Origin: Rhizophagus irregularis
Taxonomy: Eukaryota > Glomeromycota > Glomeromycetes > Glomerales > Glomeraceae
Reading direction: 5' to 3'
DNA length: 64,000 nt
Assembly: GCF_026210795.1 (NCBI RefSeq)
Contig: NC_089434.1
Span: forward strand, 4,526,001 to 4,590,000
Below the pieces are notes generated by a model. That model searched no databases and was not told the DNA's origin. It worked only from the letters and a program-made list of their open reading frames with translations. A program made the translations under genes and the position numbers. Position 1 is the stretch's first letter. Each line of letters starts with the position of its first letter. Below are positions 49,066 through 58,789 of this stretch, piece by piece.

Positions 49066-49184
49066 GATCAATAGCTTATCTTTGTTTTCTTTGTATACAA
49101 AATACTATTAATGTAACTGACTTTGAATAACCACTCTTTAGAAATAAAATAAGTGAATAAAACGTCCTATTAAATAATCAATAG

Positions 49185-49571
49185 AATGGAACCGGAAATA
49201 CAAGCGAAATTGGTTACGGATTAGGCAAATTCTTTTGTCTAAATGTACCTCTCAAAGATGGAATTGATGATAATAGCTATGTTTCATTGTTCAAGGATGT
49301 TATGTTAGATCATTATCAACCAAGTGTTATTGTATTACAATGTGGAGCAGATTCTCTCGGAAAAGATAGATTATGAGGTTTTAATATAAGTATTAAAGCT
49401 CATGGAGAGTGCGTAAGATTTATAAAAAGTTGGCAGATTCCCTTGTTAGTTCTTGGAGGTGGCGGTTATAGAATTCCTAATGTAGCAAGATGTTGGACTT
49501 ATGAAACTGGAATATTACTTGGGTTTCCAAGTGTTGAACTTCTTGATAGGAATTTAGAGATGCTAGTTTAG
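49185..49571 (+). pseudogene. Class I histone deacetylase fragment (RPD3/HOS2 type), with a stop
   Basis: One frame reads [60 protein letters not shown], stop, [39 protein letters not shown] and TYETGILLG. In the family, QCGADSL carries a zinc-binding Asp and LGGGGY the glycine-rich loop near the active site. Class I deacetylases remove acetyl groups from histone tails in nuclear repressor complexes. About 125 of the usual 430-450 residues are present, from the second half of the catalytic domain. The TGA at 49374-49376 stands where LGCF is expected. No intron interrupts the 387 bp, which would fit a retrocopy. The N-terminal zinc ligands and the tail are missing. Confidence 0.85.
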
Positions 49572-49574
49572 AGA

Positions 49575-50420
49575 TAGAAAACCTTTAATGTGGAGATAAT
49601 GAATATTTTGATGGGACAGTGATAATGATAAATGTTGATATGATTTAAAAATATAATTTTTTTTTTTATTACGAGTAACTTTGGAAATAAACGCTTTTCT
49701 CGGTCTCTCTTCTTTTTTAGAATCTTAGTGATTGGTAAGATGTTTATAACACTTTTTATTCATTTTCGTTTCAAAATAAAAATTACACTTGGCTAAAGGA
49801 CAATTATTGGTCAGAATAGGCATATCATTAAGAAATTGGGTTTTAAAGGACGTTGACTAAAATAGACAATTAAAAAATAAAAAAATAAACTTGGATATTT
49901 GAGCCAATTGTTCTAATAAATATACAACTTTATAATATTATCATATCTTTGGTTTCTAATCCTTTCCCGAATTTTTATTGTCTATGTCACCGCCGAACAT
50001 TAAGTAAATTTAATAAAGAATAATTATATCCAAGAAATCAACCTAGGCTTCGTTCATCAGCTCAAATCCTGAGTATGCCTACAACCATAACTATAGCAGC
50101 AAAAAATCAGTACTACTGCGTAACTGCCTTCACTTAAGACGGAATTTGTCCAAATAATCTATAATAAATAATAAAAGATTAAAACTAAGTTTTCACATCA
50201 ATCTCTTCAATCAATATAAATATAATTTGAATGCTAACAAACCTGATAACGCTAACATATTTGAAAAATCATGAACCGCTCACTTGTGTTCTGATCCTAA
50301 TCACTTGTAATTGAGCTTGTAAAGTAAATGTTCATGAAAGAGCAGGATAACGCGGCTTGATTTTCTCAATAATCTTTAACCAAGTGATGAATTCTTTAAC
50401 AGTATGTTATGTAACATCAG
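49575..50420. other. Spacer
   Basis: Around 50000-50130 the plus strand reads LRSSAQILSMPTTITIAAKN, which may be a coding relic. Nothing else is supported. Confidence 0.35.
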
Positions 50421-50424
50421 ATTT

Positions 50425-51005
50425 CTTGCGGCCGTTTTGATGCGCGCAATTTTTCAAAATACGCATCCGTTTCTTGTTCTTCCAAGTAACAAAGAATTTC
50501 CTTTTGGATGCTTCTCTTATTCAGTTAAGAAATTCTTTAGGGTTTCAAATAATTAAAGGTGATGCAGTTGAATCAGACTTTACTCATATAATAATGTAAT
50601 CTAATGATAAATTTATTCCAAAAAAAAGGAGTTTAAAATACCTTTAACTGCGAATAACGGTACATTAAGTTCTTTATATTCGAATTTTGAAAATCTATGC
50701 CTAATTCTTGCCACTCCTCTATTTGATCCATCTCGCCTATATCATTAGACATAGCTTTTTTTAAAGAACTCTTGAATATTCCAACAAAAAGAAAAATAAG
50801 TCATTAATCTTTTAGTAAATTATTTTTTATCAAATTATCATGAAAGACGACATTTCAAAAGAAAAAGAAGTCATTGATAGTAAATAATTTTTATCATAAA
50901 TTACCTTTAAATAATAAGAGAAAAGCATCTAAAAGGAAGATTCATTGTTACTTGGAAGAACAAGAACAAAGATCGCGCATCAAAACGATCGCGACGTGCT
51001 CCTGA
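50425..51005. repeat. Inverted repeat of about 100 bp enclosing dispersed-repeat copy 2
   Basis: GTTTTGATGCGCGCAATTTT and TCTTGTTCTTCCAAGTAACA (50430-50500) recur inverted at 50935-51000 (TTGTTACTTGGAAGAACAAG, GCGCATCAAAACGATCG). Between the arms is the second copy of the repeat found at 70-515, including the AAAAAGAAGTCATTGAT unit twice. Confidence 0.65.
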
Positions 51006-51416
51006 AAATGTTACCGTTGAGTGTAATAAAGTTGATAAAATTATTTCTTCTAAGCGGGCAGTTTTTGTTTCGAGAAAGTTTTGAAGTTTTTTAAAAAAAT
51101 CTTTCAAACTCCAAAAAAAATACAATGTAAGCTTATTTTTAAAAGATCTACATAAGCATTTGAAATCACATGATTTTCATATGATCGGCCCAAATTTGAA
51201 ACAAAATATGGTTGGCCATAATTTGGGCTGACTCCATGCATTGTGATAATGCCAGCCCGAATTATCATAATATGAATCAAATGTAATTTTTTTTAAAAAA
51301 AAATGTATGACTTTTATAAAATGGTATTTACTGAAATCTACTTTTTCTTATGTTTAAGAAATTCCAGTTTTTTATTGGCTGAATTCTGGATATATGATAT
51401 AGAATCAGCTACTTCT

Positions 51417-52650
51417 GGAGGTCGTCTAAAGTGGGGGCAAATCATGTGACTTCAAAAAAAATTGTTTTCATAAAATAAAACTTTTACCATATATTCAACC
51501 ATTCTAAACATGCATTTTAAATGCATTTTTGCCTGCTCTGCAAGTTTACTTAAAGTACAGAGTAGCATAGCAGACATCACTATTTTATCACTGATCATTT
51601 GTCAATCATTTGCTGATCATTTATTCAATTATCACATAATATAATACCATTGCTAAAAAAATTTACATAATAAATATATGCTCAAATTTCACAAATAACT
51701 TAAATTTAGTTTTAATTTATTGTATATTAAATTTCATTAGAAACATTTTAACTTTTATTATTATTTGGCATATATTTATTCATTTTACAAAATTATTCAC
51801 TAAATATGTTACTAATAAAAAACCTGCATTATGAATCAGATCACTGCATTATTTTTTTTATAAATTCTACATAATATAAAGAATATTTGTGCAAAGTTTT
51901 GAGTTTTGCCCATGCATATTCATCTCTACCCATCAAATTTTATCTGATGATCAGCAAAAAATTATGAATTATCACATATGAATAATGTGTTATAAAATAT
52001 TAAAAAATTATGCCAATAATTATATAATTAAAATTATATAATAATTTAATGCTTAGCTTATATTTCCATAATTTTTTTACCACATTATTTTGAAAATATT
52101 TGTGGCTTTTACAATAAATTTTAAAATTGGAATTATGTAATCGGCAAATGATCAGCAAGGTGATATAAGCATGTCCGCCATGCTGTACAGAATAGGAATA
52201 TAGGGTTTTGAATACTGTTTTTGATTTATTTAACTTTTCAATTTTGCTATCCATTTTTGGATATGATCAACAAAGTTTCATTCATTCATATATAAAGTCA
52301 AAAATAATATGCAAAATCCACTTTTTTTCCTTAAGTAAACTTACAAAGCAGATAAAAATATACTTAGGAAAGTGACACATATTACGTCATATTCATTTTA
52401 CTATGAATTTTACCCCCTTTCCTTCTTGTCAGATTTAATAACCAATTAAATTTAATTATACAATTTATATAAATAGAATAAGTGTAATGTCAGATTTTAA
52501 TTATCTATAACCAATTTAATAATTATGTCATATGTGTCACTTCTCTTATATTATGATTTTAAAGTTTCTATTAATCTTTTTTTATAAAAAATTAATCTAA
52601 TTAAAATTACACCAAATCACGTGATTTGCTTCCACTTTAGATGACATCTA
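51417..52650. mobile_element. Non-autonomous element of about 1.2 kb with long inverted arms
   Basis: The left end GTCGTCTAAAGTGGGGGCAA then ATCATGTGAC matches, inverted, the right end GTCATCTAAAGTGGAAGCAA then ATCACGTGAT. Inside, CTGCTCTGCAAGTTTACTTA (51535) matches the inverse of 52325-52350, so the imperfect arms extend at least 130 bp. No transposase is visible; the interior is AT-rich. The target duplication could not be fixed. The element ends about 40 bp before the Harbinger transposon. A CACGTGA site lies in the right arm (52618-52624); the left arm has CATGTGA at the corresponding place. Confidence 0.65.
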
Positions 52651-52901
52651 ATTTAGCATTACCCCAAAAAAAAATACTAATCATGTGACTATAGGCCAGT
52701 TCATAATTGTTCGATCGGCATCTTTGATCAGGTTACACTAAAATTGTGACAAATAAAATTCACCTCAAAAACGATTAACTAGCTGATTTTTTGACCTACC
52801 AAAAACGTAGATCTCTATGATCGAATTGATAAAATAAGGGTAAAGTACGCGTAAAAATGTATACTAGACGTGTTTTTTCTTTCTTATTTCCTCTTTACTA
52901 A

Positions 52902-54526
52902 TGGAATTTCCGAAAGATCCTTTAAACAACCCTCAAGTAAATATTTCATATAAAAATAACAAGTTACTAAGGCCTATTAAACCTAGAAATTTATACCCTT
53001 CACCTTCTACTGGAATTTTTGAATAAAGTAATGTGGATTTATACTAAAATCCCTTACTAACAAGACAAAGTTATGTTGCTCCTAGTTTTTATATACAAAA
53101 TGGAAGCAGTTTTGGCCAAAGCTTTTCTGGGCCTAACTATTTTGAAAGAGAATCTGCAGAGTTACAAAGATATCAAAAAGAAAATGTTGTTGATGATAAA
53201 GTTTCTGATGTAGAAATTAATTATCAACAAAAAAAAGAAAAGATTAATGACGAAAAAGAATTAACAGTGAGTAAAAGTACTTTATTAATTTTTTAGTTGT
53301 AATTTATTTTATTTTAATTAAAATTAATTTAGGATGTTAACTACAAAAAAAAATCTAATAATAATCGTAAATCTGGTAATGAGGGCGAGTCTAATAACAA
53401 TTGGCAAGTCTATGAAGTTAATATTTTACTTCAATACATTGCAGATAATTTTGATGAGTATACAAAAGGTAATAAAACTAAATTGTTTAATGAAATGTCT
53501 GTAAAGGTATTAAAAAATAAAGAGCCTAATACTATTAAAAGCAAGTTAGCAATGATGATCAAATACTATGGTGAGGTTAAAGCTCATAACGAAAAATCTG
53601 GTGTAAAGAGAAAAAACTGGGATTGGTATGAGAAAATGGATGCTATTTTTGGTACTCGTGAAAATATAGCACCTTCTTTTATAGTAAATAGATCTACTGA
53701 TATTGATAGCAAAGAATCTTCAGATATAGTACCTAAAACACCTAAAAGATAAAAAAAAAATAATGTAGATACTATTGCTATGGCTATTTCTACAATGAGT
53801 GAAACTAGAAAAAGAGTATGGGAAAAGAAGCTTGAGTTAGAAAAAGAAAGGATTGAAAAAAATCATACTATTGACCCTATAAAAAGTATTTATATTTAAA
53901 ATATAATTAAAAACTTTTTAAAATATATTTAAAATATACTTAAAATATATTTAATTTAAAAATTGCGAAATACTTATAATATACTTAAAATATATTTAAA
54001 ATTATCTTAAAATATATTTCTAATATATTTAATTTTTGGCTTCCCAAATACTTAAAATATACTTAAATTATATTTAAATTAAAATTTAAGTATATTATAG
54101 ATATATTTTTTATATACTTAAAATATACTTATAATATATTTCATAATATATTTTAAGTATATTTTAAGTATGTAAAAAATATACTTATAATAATCTTATA
54201 ATATACTTAAATTTTAATTTAAATATAATTTAAATATATTTTAAGTGTATGGGCAAAAATTAAATATATTAAACATATATTTTAAGATAATTTTAAGTAT
54301 ATTTTAGATATATTAAAAATATATTATAAGTATTTTGCAATTTTTAAATTAAGTATATTTTAAATATATTTTAAGTATATTTTAAGTATAATACTTTTTA
54401 TAGGGTGAAATGGGTAAATTAGAAGTAGAAAAACAGAAATGGGAATTTGAAAGAGAGAAAATGAAAATGGAGCATGAACTAAAATTGAAAGAGATGGAAT
54501 TTAAACAATCAAACAATACGAACTAA
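52902..54526 (+). pseudogene. Myb/SANT-like accessory protein of the Harbinger transposon, interrupted
   Basis: The frame starts MEFPKDPLNNPQVNISYKNN. A GT-AG intron lies at 53267-53332. The core reads WQVYEVNILLQYIADNFDEY, FNEMSVKVLKNKEPNTIKSK and KRKNWDWYEKMDAIFGT, a trihelix/Myb-SANT-like DNA-binding fold; in PIF/Harbinger systems this partner binds the transposon ends and brings the transposase into the nucleus. The C-terminus is a coiled coil: RVWEKKLELEKERIEKNH, then after the insertion GKLEVEKQKWEFEREK and MEHELKLKEMEFKQSN. In-frame stops occur at 53024, 53045 and 53750. A 531-bp element at 53875-54405 splits the coiled coil; the coding frame on both sides is continuous if the element and one 3-bp duplication are ignored. 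Confidence 0.8.
53875..54405. mobile_element. 531-bp near-palindromic AT-rich element nested in the Myb/SANT gene
   Basis: Ends CCCTATAAAAAGTATT and the inverse, flanked by TGA on both sides (53872-53874 and 54406-54408). Nearly the whole length is one inverted repeat centred near 54140, composed of TTAAAATATACTTAAAATAT-like units, with matching landmarks such as GGCTTCCCAAATACTT on the left and AAGTGTATGGGC on the right. It would form a hairpin of about 250 bp per arm. It has no coding capacity. The 3-bp duplication fits a PIF/Harbinger-type non-autonomous element but the ends do not match the host transposon. Confidence 0.8.
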
Positions 54527-54675
54527 TGAAATAATATTCTCTTATAGGATAATCTTAGTATATTTTTTTTTTCTAATAGCTTTAATATAATTTTCTTTTT
54601 TGTAAATAGTGATAAGTTTATGTAATAATTTTACAATAATAAAGGTTTTATTTTGTAGTGTTCAATATTTGTATA

Positions 54676-55103
54676 CAGTCAGACCTCTATATATCAATAT
54701 CCTATGTACCGATAATTGCCTGTACCGATAAATTTTCTATGTCCCGTTTCACAATTAATAAAAAAATCTCATTGTACCGATATTATATATGGTTTCATGA
54801 TGTAACATATACCAATACTTTTCTTGGCCCCTTTATAATTAATACATAGTAAGATGTACTGATACTTTAGGTTACACTGGTATTAATTCGGGTCAACACT
54901 ATGAATTTAGCCGGAGTTAACATAAAGGTTTCATCCAAATCACATGATATTTTAATATATTAGCTATCCAGAGTTTACATAATGCTGGCAAGAATTGGAT
55001 TTTGGCCCACATTATGATTCACTGATGACGGTTATGTAACGATAATTTGATATACCGATATATTTTCCTAAAACAACAGTATCGGTACATAGAGGTCCGA
55101 CTG
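54676..55103. mobile_element. 428-bp CAGTC-type element nested between the two Harbinger genes
   Basis: Left CAGTCAGACCTCTATATATC, right inverse CAGTCGGACCTCTATGTACC, flanked by TA at 54674-54675 and 55104-55105. Sub-terminal units of ATGTACCGATA type repeat inside both arms. TA duplication and ends agree with pogo/Tigger-like elements; other copies are at 24320, 37240 and 40905. It lies in the non-coding gap and does not itself break a gene. Confidence 0.8.
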
Positions 55104-55156
55104 TATACTGTTTGCATAATATTCATAATAACATTTACAGATGACATTGAATTTTA

Positions 55157-56583
55157 TTAATGATTAATAATTAGATTCATTAATTGCTCTCTTTTTCTTT
55201 CTCCTTCTCTTTTCATTACTATTTCATTTTGATTTATATCTTTATCATTATCACTATCATCATCACCATCTTCATCATCATCATTTTCATATAATTCTTC
55301 TACATTATCATTATTTAGTTCTAAAAAATTATGTAAGATGATTGCACATTCAGTAATTTTTACAACAGTAGAAATATCTCTAACATTTAATTCTTTTAAA
55401 GCAATAAATCTGTTCTTTAATCTTCCAATGCATTTTCAACTACTACTCTATGTAAAGAATGAATTACATTAAATTAAATTTGTGAAGGATTTTGAGAATT
55501 TACAAAAGGTTTAATTAAAAAAGTAGATATAGGATATGCCGAGTTTCCAAGTAAATATTCTTCTCCTTTAATAATTTTAGAAACATTTCGATAAAAGTAT
55601 GAATTTTTATAAATCTTAGCATTATGAACTGAGCCAGGCCATCCAATCTCATAATCTATAAACATATCTCTGTAATCTACAATTCCTTGCAATTGTATAG
55701 AATATCTTTTTTTTCTGTTCCAATATGTTTCAGGTTGCTTTAATGGCGCATTTGCTAATACAATGTGACTACCATCTATTGCACCTATAATATCTTCCAT
55801 TTCACCAATATTTTTAAATCCTTCATGTATATTCTGCTTGGCTTCACCTGTTGGCCATTTAACCAAAGTTTTTTTTAAAAAAAAAATCGCAATTATTACT
55901 CTTTTACAGTATAAATAAACGGTTTCTTCTGCAATTCCAAATCTTGAACATAATTCAAATATATCTTCTTTAGAACTAATTCTTCTCAAAAAAATTGCAA
56001 GTTGTAATTCAATAGGAACTTGTAAATGATTACTATTATTTTGAAAAATTGGATGAGTAATTAATAGGGAAACAAGCTTTTGAAAATTTATAGAGTTCAT
56101 TCTAATGATTTTTTTAAATCTACAGTTTTCATATTTTGGTAAAATATAGTGTTTTGATCCAGATAAAATCTTAAATATTTTAAATGAGATTATTGCCGAA
56201 AAAAGATTGTAAATCTCAGTTCTGAATAGACTATAATTTCGACCAGAATATTTAATATATTATGAATCAAAAAATTGGTAATTCTGATAGTTCCATCCTG
56301 AATTAACCGAAACGGATATCGGATAAAAACCGGATAAAACCGCTTCGGATCCAAACACTAGTAAAATATAATTGTACCAATCTTTTGATTTTGCTACATG
56401 ATAAGATCTTTGCTCTAAATATCTTATTCCAAGTAATGAGATTAGTCCAAGCATTACCAAATCATCCTCTTCTTCTTCACTTGAATCACCTTCTTCCTCA
56501 AATAAATCTTCATTTTCCATATCTTGACAAGCTGTAATAACATAAAAAGATAATAATTCCCTTATTTTCTTGTGTTTAGACAT
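55157..56583 (-). pseudogene. HARBI1-type DDE transposase of the Harbinger transposon, inactivated
   Basis: From ATG at 56583: an acidic N-terminus (EEEGDSSEEEEDD), RYLEQRSYHVAKSKDWYNYI, an inserted 214-bp element, PKYENCRFKKIIRMNSINF, a helix-turn-helix-like part ELQLAIFLRRISSKEDIFEL, then the RNase H-like DDE domain: IGAIDGSH (first Asp kept), GWPGSVHNAKIYKNS and EEYLLGNSAYP. In HARBI1 proteins the second and third positions are normally Asp (VHD, GDS); both are Asn here. A stop at 55474 and a 1-bp loss near 55425 follow, after which VVVENAL (conserved Glu) and an acidic tail can still be read to a stop at 55157. It once cut and pasted the element; now it has at least five independent lesions. 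Confidence 0.9.
56147..56360. mobile_element. 214-bp hAT-type non-autonomous element nested in the transposase gene
   Basis: Ends TAGTGTTTTGATCCAG and inverse TAGTGTTTGGATCCGAAG. The 8-bp sequence GTAAAATA is present on both sides (56139-56146 and 56361-56368), the diagnostic duplication length of hAT transposons. Ignoring the element and one duplication, the transposase frame reads straight through as DWYNYILPKYENCRF. The interior has ATCGGATAAAAACCGGATAA and no gene. Confidence 0.85.
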
Positions 56584-56764
56584 TTTAACTGCTGTAAAAT
56601 TTTAATTATACTTTATAAGAATAAAAGTAATGACTACGCGATAACTTTTGTATTCATAGATTAATCAATATATGCGATCAAGCATTTCAATTATGAACAT
56701 TGATTGTGAAATTTAGTGTAACCCGATCAAAAATGCTGATCGAACAATTATGAACTGGCCTTAT

Positions 56765-58010
56765 GTAAAAAATCATCACATTCGTCACACCCCTCAGCAG
56801 TGTTGTACATTTTTGATATTTGCAACTTTTTTTGGTTGTTCTGAACATGTCTGTGCTTTGTCTGTACTCTTCTGTAACTATTTATTTATGCATAATTAGA
56901 TGCTAAACATTTTTGCTAAGTATTGAACAAGATTATCATAGAAAAATTTTGAGGGTTATCATTTCTTTTTTGTGTAACATGTCCTGAACATTGTCCCATG
57001 ACAATACTGCCTTCAGTGTTTTCATTTATCTGAGAGACAGTTTTTTTCGAATTGGTAAAAACTTATTCGTCACACATTATTTGTTACTGCACTATTCACG
57101 TGACAGTGCATAATTCTACATAATGCTAGCCACCAGTAGAACCCTACTTACTTACAGTATAAGATAGGTCACCCTCAGGCCTAAGGTAAAAATCATATAT
57201 AAAATTCTTTGCAGATCCTACTATAAAAGGAAATTTTATGTTACATTGTTATGATTTTTTTCCTTTTTAGCTAATTAACCAATAGAATTTAAGAAAAAGT
57301 AAGGTAAAAACTATTAGTAAAGGGCCAATTTTTTACGGTGATCTTTATTATAAATAAGCGGAGTTCTCCACCAGTATTTTTTTGGGTAACGTTAGGTAGT
57401 TTTTAGATGACCTCTACTTCTGACACCATATTTAATTATTAATCCATTATTCTCCTGATTTCAGAAATATTTAGTAACTATTATAGTATTTCAATTTAAA
57501 TAGAATAGAATATTCTTATATTACTATTATAATGATAAATTTATTTAGTTGGAATCTATAAGCTATCAATTAATATTTACAAAGGAATTGGTCATTCTAT
57601 AGGATATCTTCTGGCTTCCTTTGGTTTTCAAAGGATATATACTGTAAAGACAAATCTTAAAAAGCTAGATTATAATTTTTTTATTAATAAAAATTAATTT
57701 TAAATTTTTTAAAAAAAAACTAATCATATCGACATTTGCATTTTAATGTTTAAGATAAAAAGCATAGGTATACAGTACTTATTATTTTACGCCAATGCGA
57801 TCGCTAACTACAACTTTCTAAACAATTTTTTTGATGGAATAGAATAAGTGCTTGTAAAAATGCTACCTATAAGAATTATTATGAAATGCCAGTTCTACAT
57901 TTGATTACATAACTCGATTTATGCAGTATTAATTGTGAACTCATATTTATGTAGGTTGTTTCTATTGACTTTTTTTATACTGTATTGATTATTTCATTTG
58001 CCAGGATTTT
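56765..58010. other. Spacer
   Basis: No gene or repeat is clear. It ends in the promoter region of the next gene. Confidence 0.4.
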
Positions 58011-58016
58011 AAATAA

Positions 58017-58082
58017 ATCACGTGATACTTGACCAATTGGAGCATCTGACTATTTATAGAGGCCAATAAAAATAAGATCGGG
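58017..58082 (+). promoter_or_regulatory. CACGTGA, CCAAT and TATA-like promoter
   Basis: ATCACGTGATACTTGACCAA at 58017 is followed by CCAATTGG, TATTTATAGAGG and GGCCAATAAAA within 66 bp. The ATG is at 58103, about 40 bp downstream of the TATA-like box. The order (CACGTGA, then CCAAT, then gene) repeats that at 12.5 and 27.8 kb, though in looser form. Confidence 0.6.
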
Positions 58083-58102
58083 TTTGTGCTTAACCGCGAA
58101 AT

Positions 58103-58783
58103 ATGAATAAGTCCATTATTTCAAAATTTTCCGCTCTTGTCCTAGCAAGACTTTTTAAGCAAACAATCAAAAGAAATTTAACAACTACTCCTCCTCTCCT
58201 TCAAGAAAAGAAAAAGCAATATGGCTATAATTTGGTGAAAAAAATCGAGAGTAAAAGAAAAACTTTTCAAGAGGCAAAAAAGAGAATCTATTATAAGTTT
58301 TTTTGTAAATGTAGAGAAGGGTTCAATTCTTTTCCAGAGTTCTTGGAACATGTAAGAACCTCGCATAAGATCAAAAACTTGGACTTTCAAGAAATCTTGA
58401 CTAAAAAGAATGGAATTGGACGAGGAATTAAATTCTATTGGAGTTTATCTTGTCAGTGCGGTCATAGGTTTTCTTCCTCTTTATGTAATGCTGATTTGAA
58501 AGCAAGAGAGGGACAAATTGAGATACTAAAGAAATATCGCCTTCAATGCTTAAAGTGCAAAGAAGATGCCAAATTTGATGTAGAAGAACTACTAGACGAG
58601 TTTCTAAAAGAAAGATTTAAACAAAAATTAGTTTATAATTTTTATAAGAAAGAATTTGCTGAATTTGAAAATGAAAGAGACAGTGAAAAAATATTAGAAG
58701 GTCATATAGAAACACTTTGTGAAAAATGTAAATTGCTTCGTAGACATTGTGGTAGTGAATCAAGTTATCAAGAACAAATTTAA
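58103..58783 (+). CDS. 226-aa protein with mitochondrial-type leader and 3CxxC-like zinc-binding cysteines
   Basis: A single-exon, intact frame. Residues 1-37 (start MNKSIISKFSALVLARLFKQ) have basic and hydroxylated residues but no acidic ones, and read like a mitochondrial targeting presequence with RNLTTTPP near a possible cleavage site. Residues 66-88 hold FCKCREGF...HVRTSH, a Cys/His cluster. Residues 113-152 hold SCQCGHRF, C128 and LQCLKCKE; residues 201-216 hold H-x4-CEKCKLLRRHC. The order C-x-C, C-x2-C, H...C-x2-C...C resembles the 3CxxC zinc-binding family, whose members bind metal; the first pair is CxC instead of CxxC. The function is unknown. The start is supported by the promoter 20-85 bp upstream and by the leader. 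Confidence 0.75.
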   Translation: MNKSIISKFSALVLARLFKQTIKRNLTTTPPLLQEKKKQYGYNLVKKIESKRKTFQEAKKRIYYKFFCKCREGFNSFPEFLEHVRTSHKIKNLDFQEILTKKNGIGRGIKFYWSLSCQCGHRFSSSLCNADLKAREGQIEILKKYRLQCLKCKEDAKFDVEELLDEFLKERFKQKLVYNFYKKEFAEFENERDSEKILEGHIETLCEKCKLLRRHCGSESSYQEQI

Positions 58784-58789
58784 GTTAGT

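Larger units (their letters stand above)
52693..56761. mobile_element. PIF/Harbinger transposon, full length, 4.07 kb, with nested insertions
   Basis: The left terminal repeat AGGCCAGTTCATAATTGTTC continues GATCGGCATCTTTGATCAGG. The inverse of the right end reads the same except for three changes, over about 50 bp. The flanks carry the 3-bp duplication TAT (52690-52692 and 56762-56764), matching the 3-bp duplications of this superfamily. Inside are the two genes expected for PIF/Harbinger: a Myb/SANT-like accessory gene on the plus strand (52902-54526) and a HARBI1-type transposase on the minus strand (55157-56583), tail to tail. Three smaller elements sit inside (53875-54405, 54676-55103, 56147-56360). 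Both genes are dead through stops, frame changes and insertions. Confidence 0.9.

Noticed and set aside
53890-54400. Mitochondrial-DNA insertion, suggested by extreme AT content
   Set aside because: The stretch is a palindrome with clear transposon-like ends and a 3-bp duplication, which explains it better.
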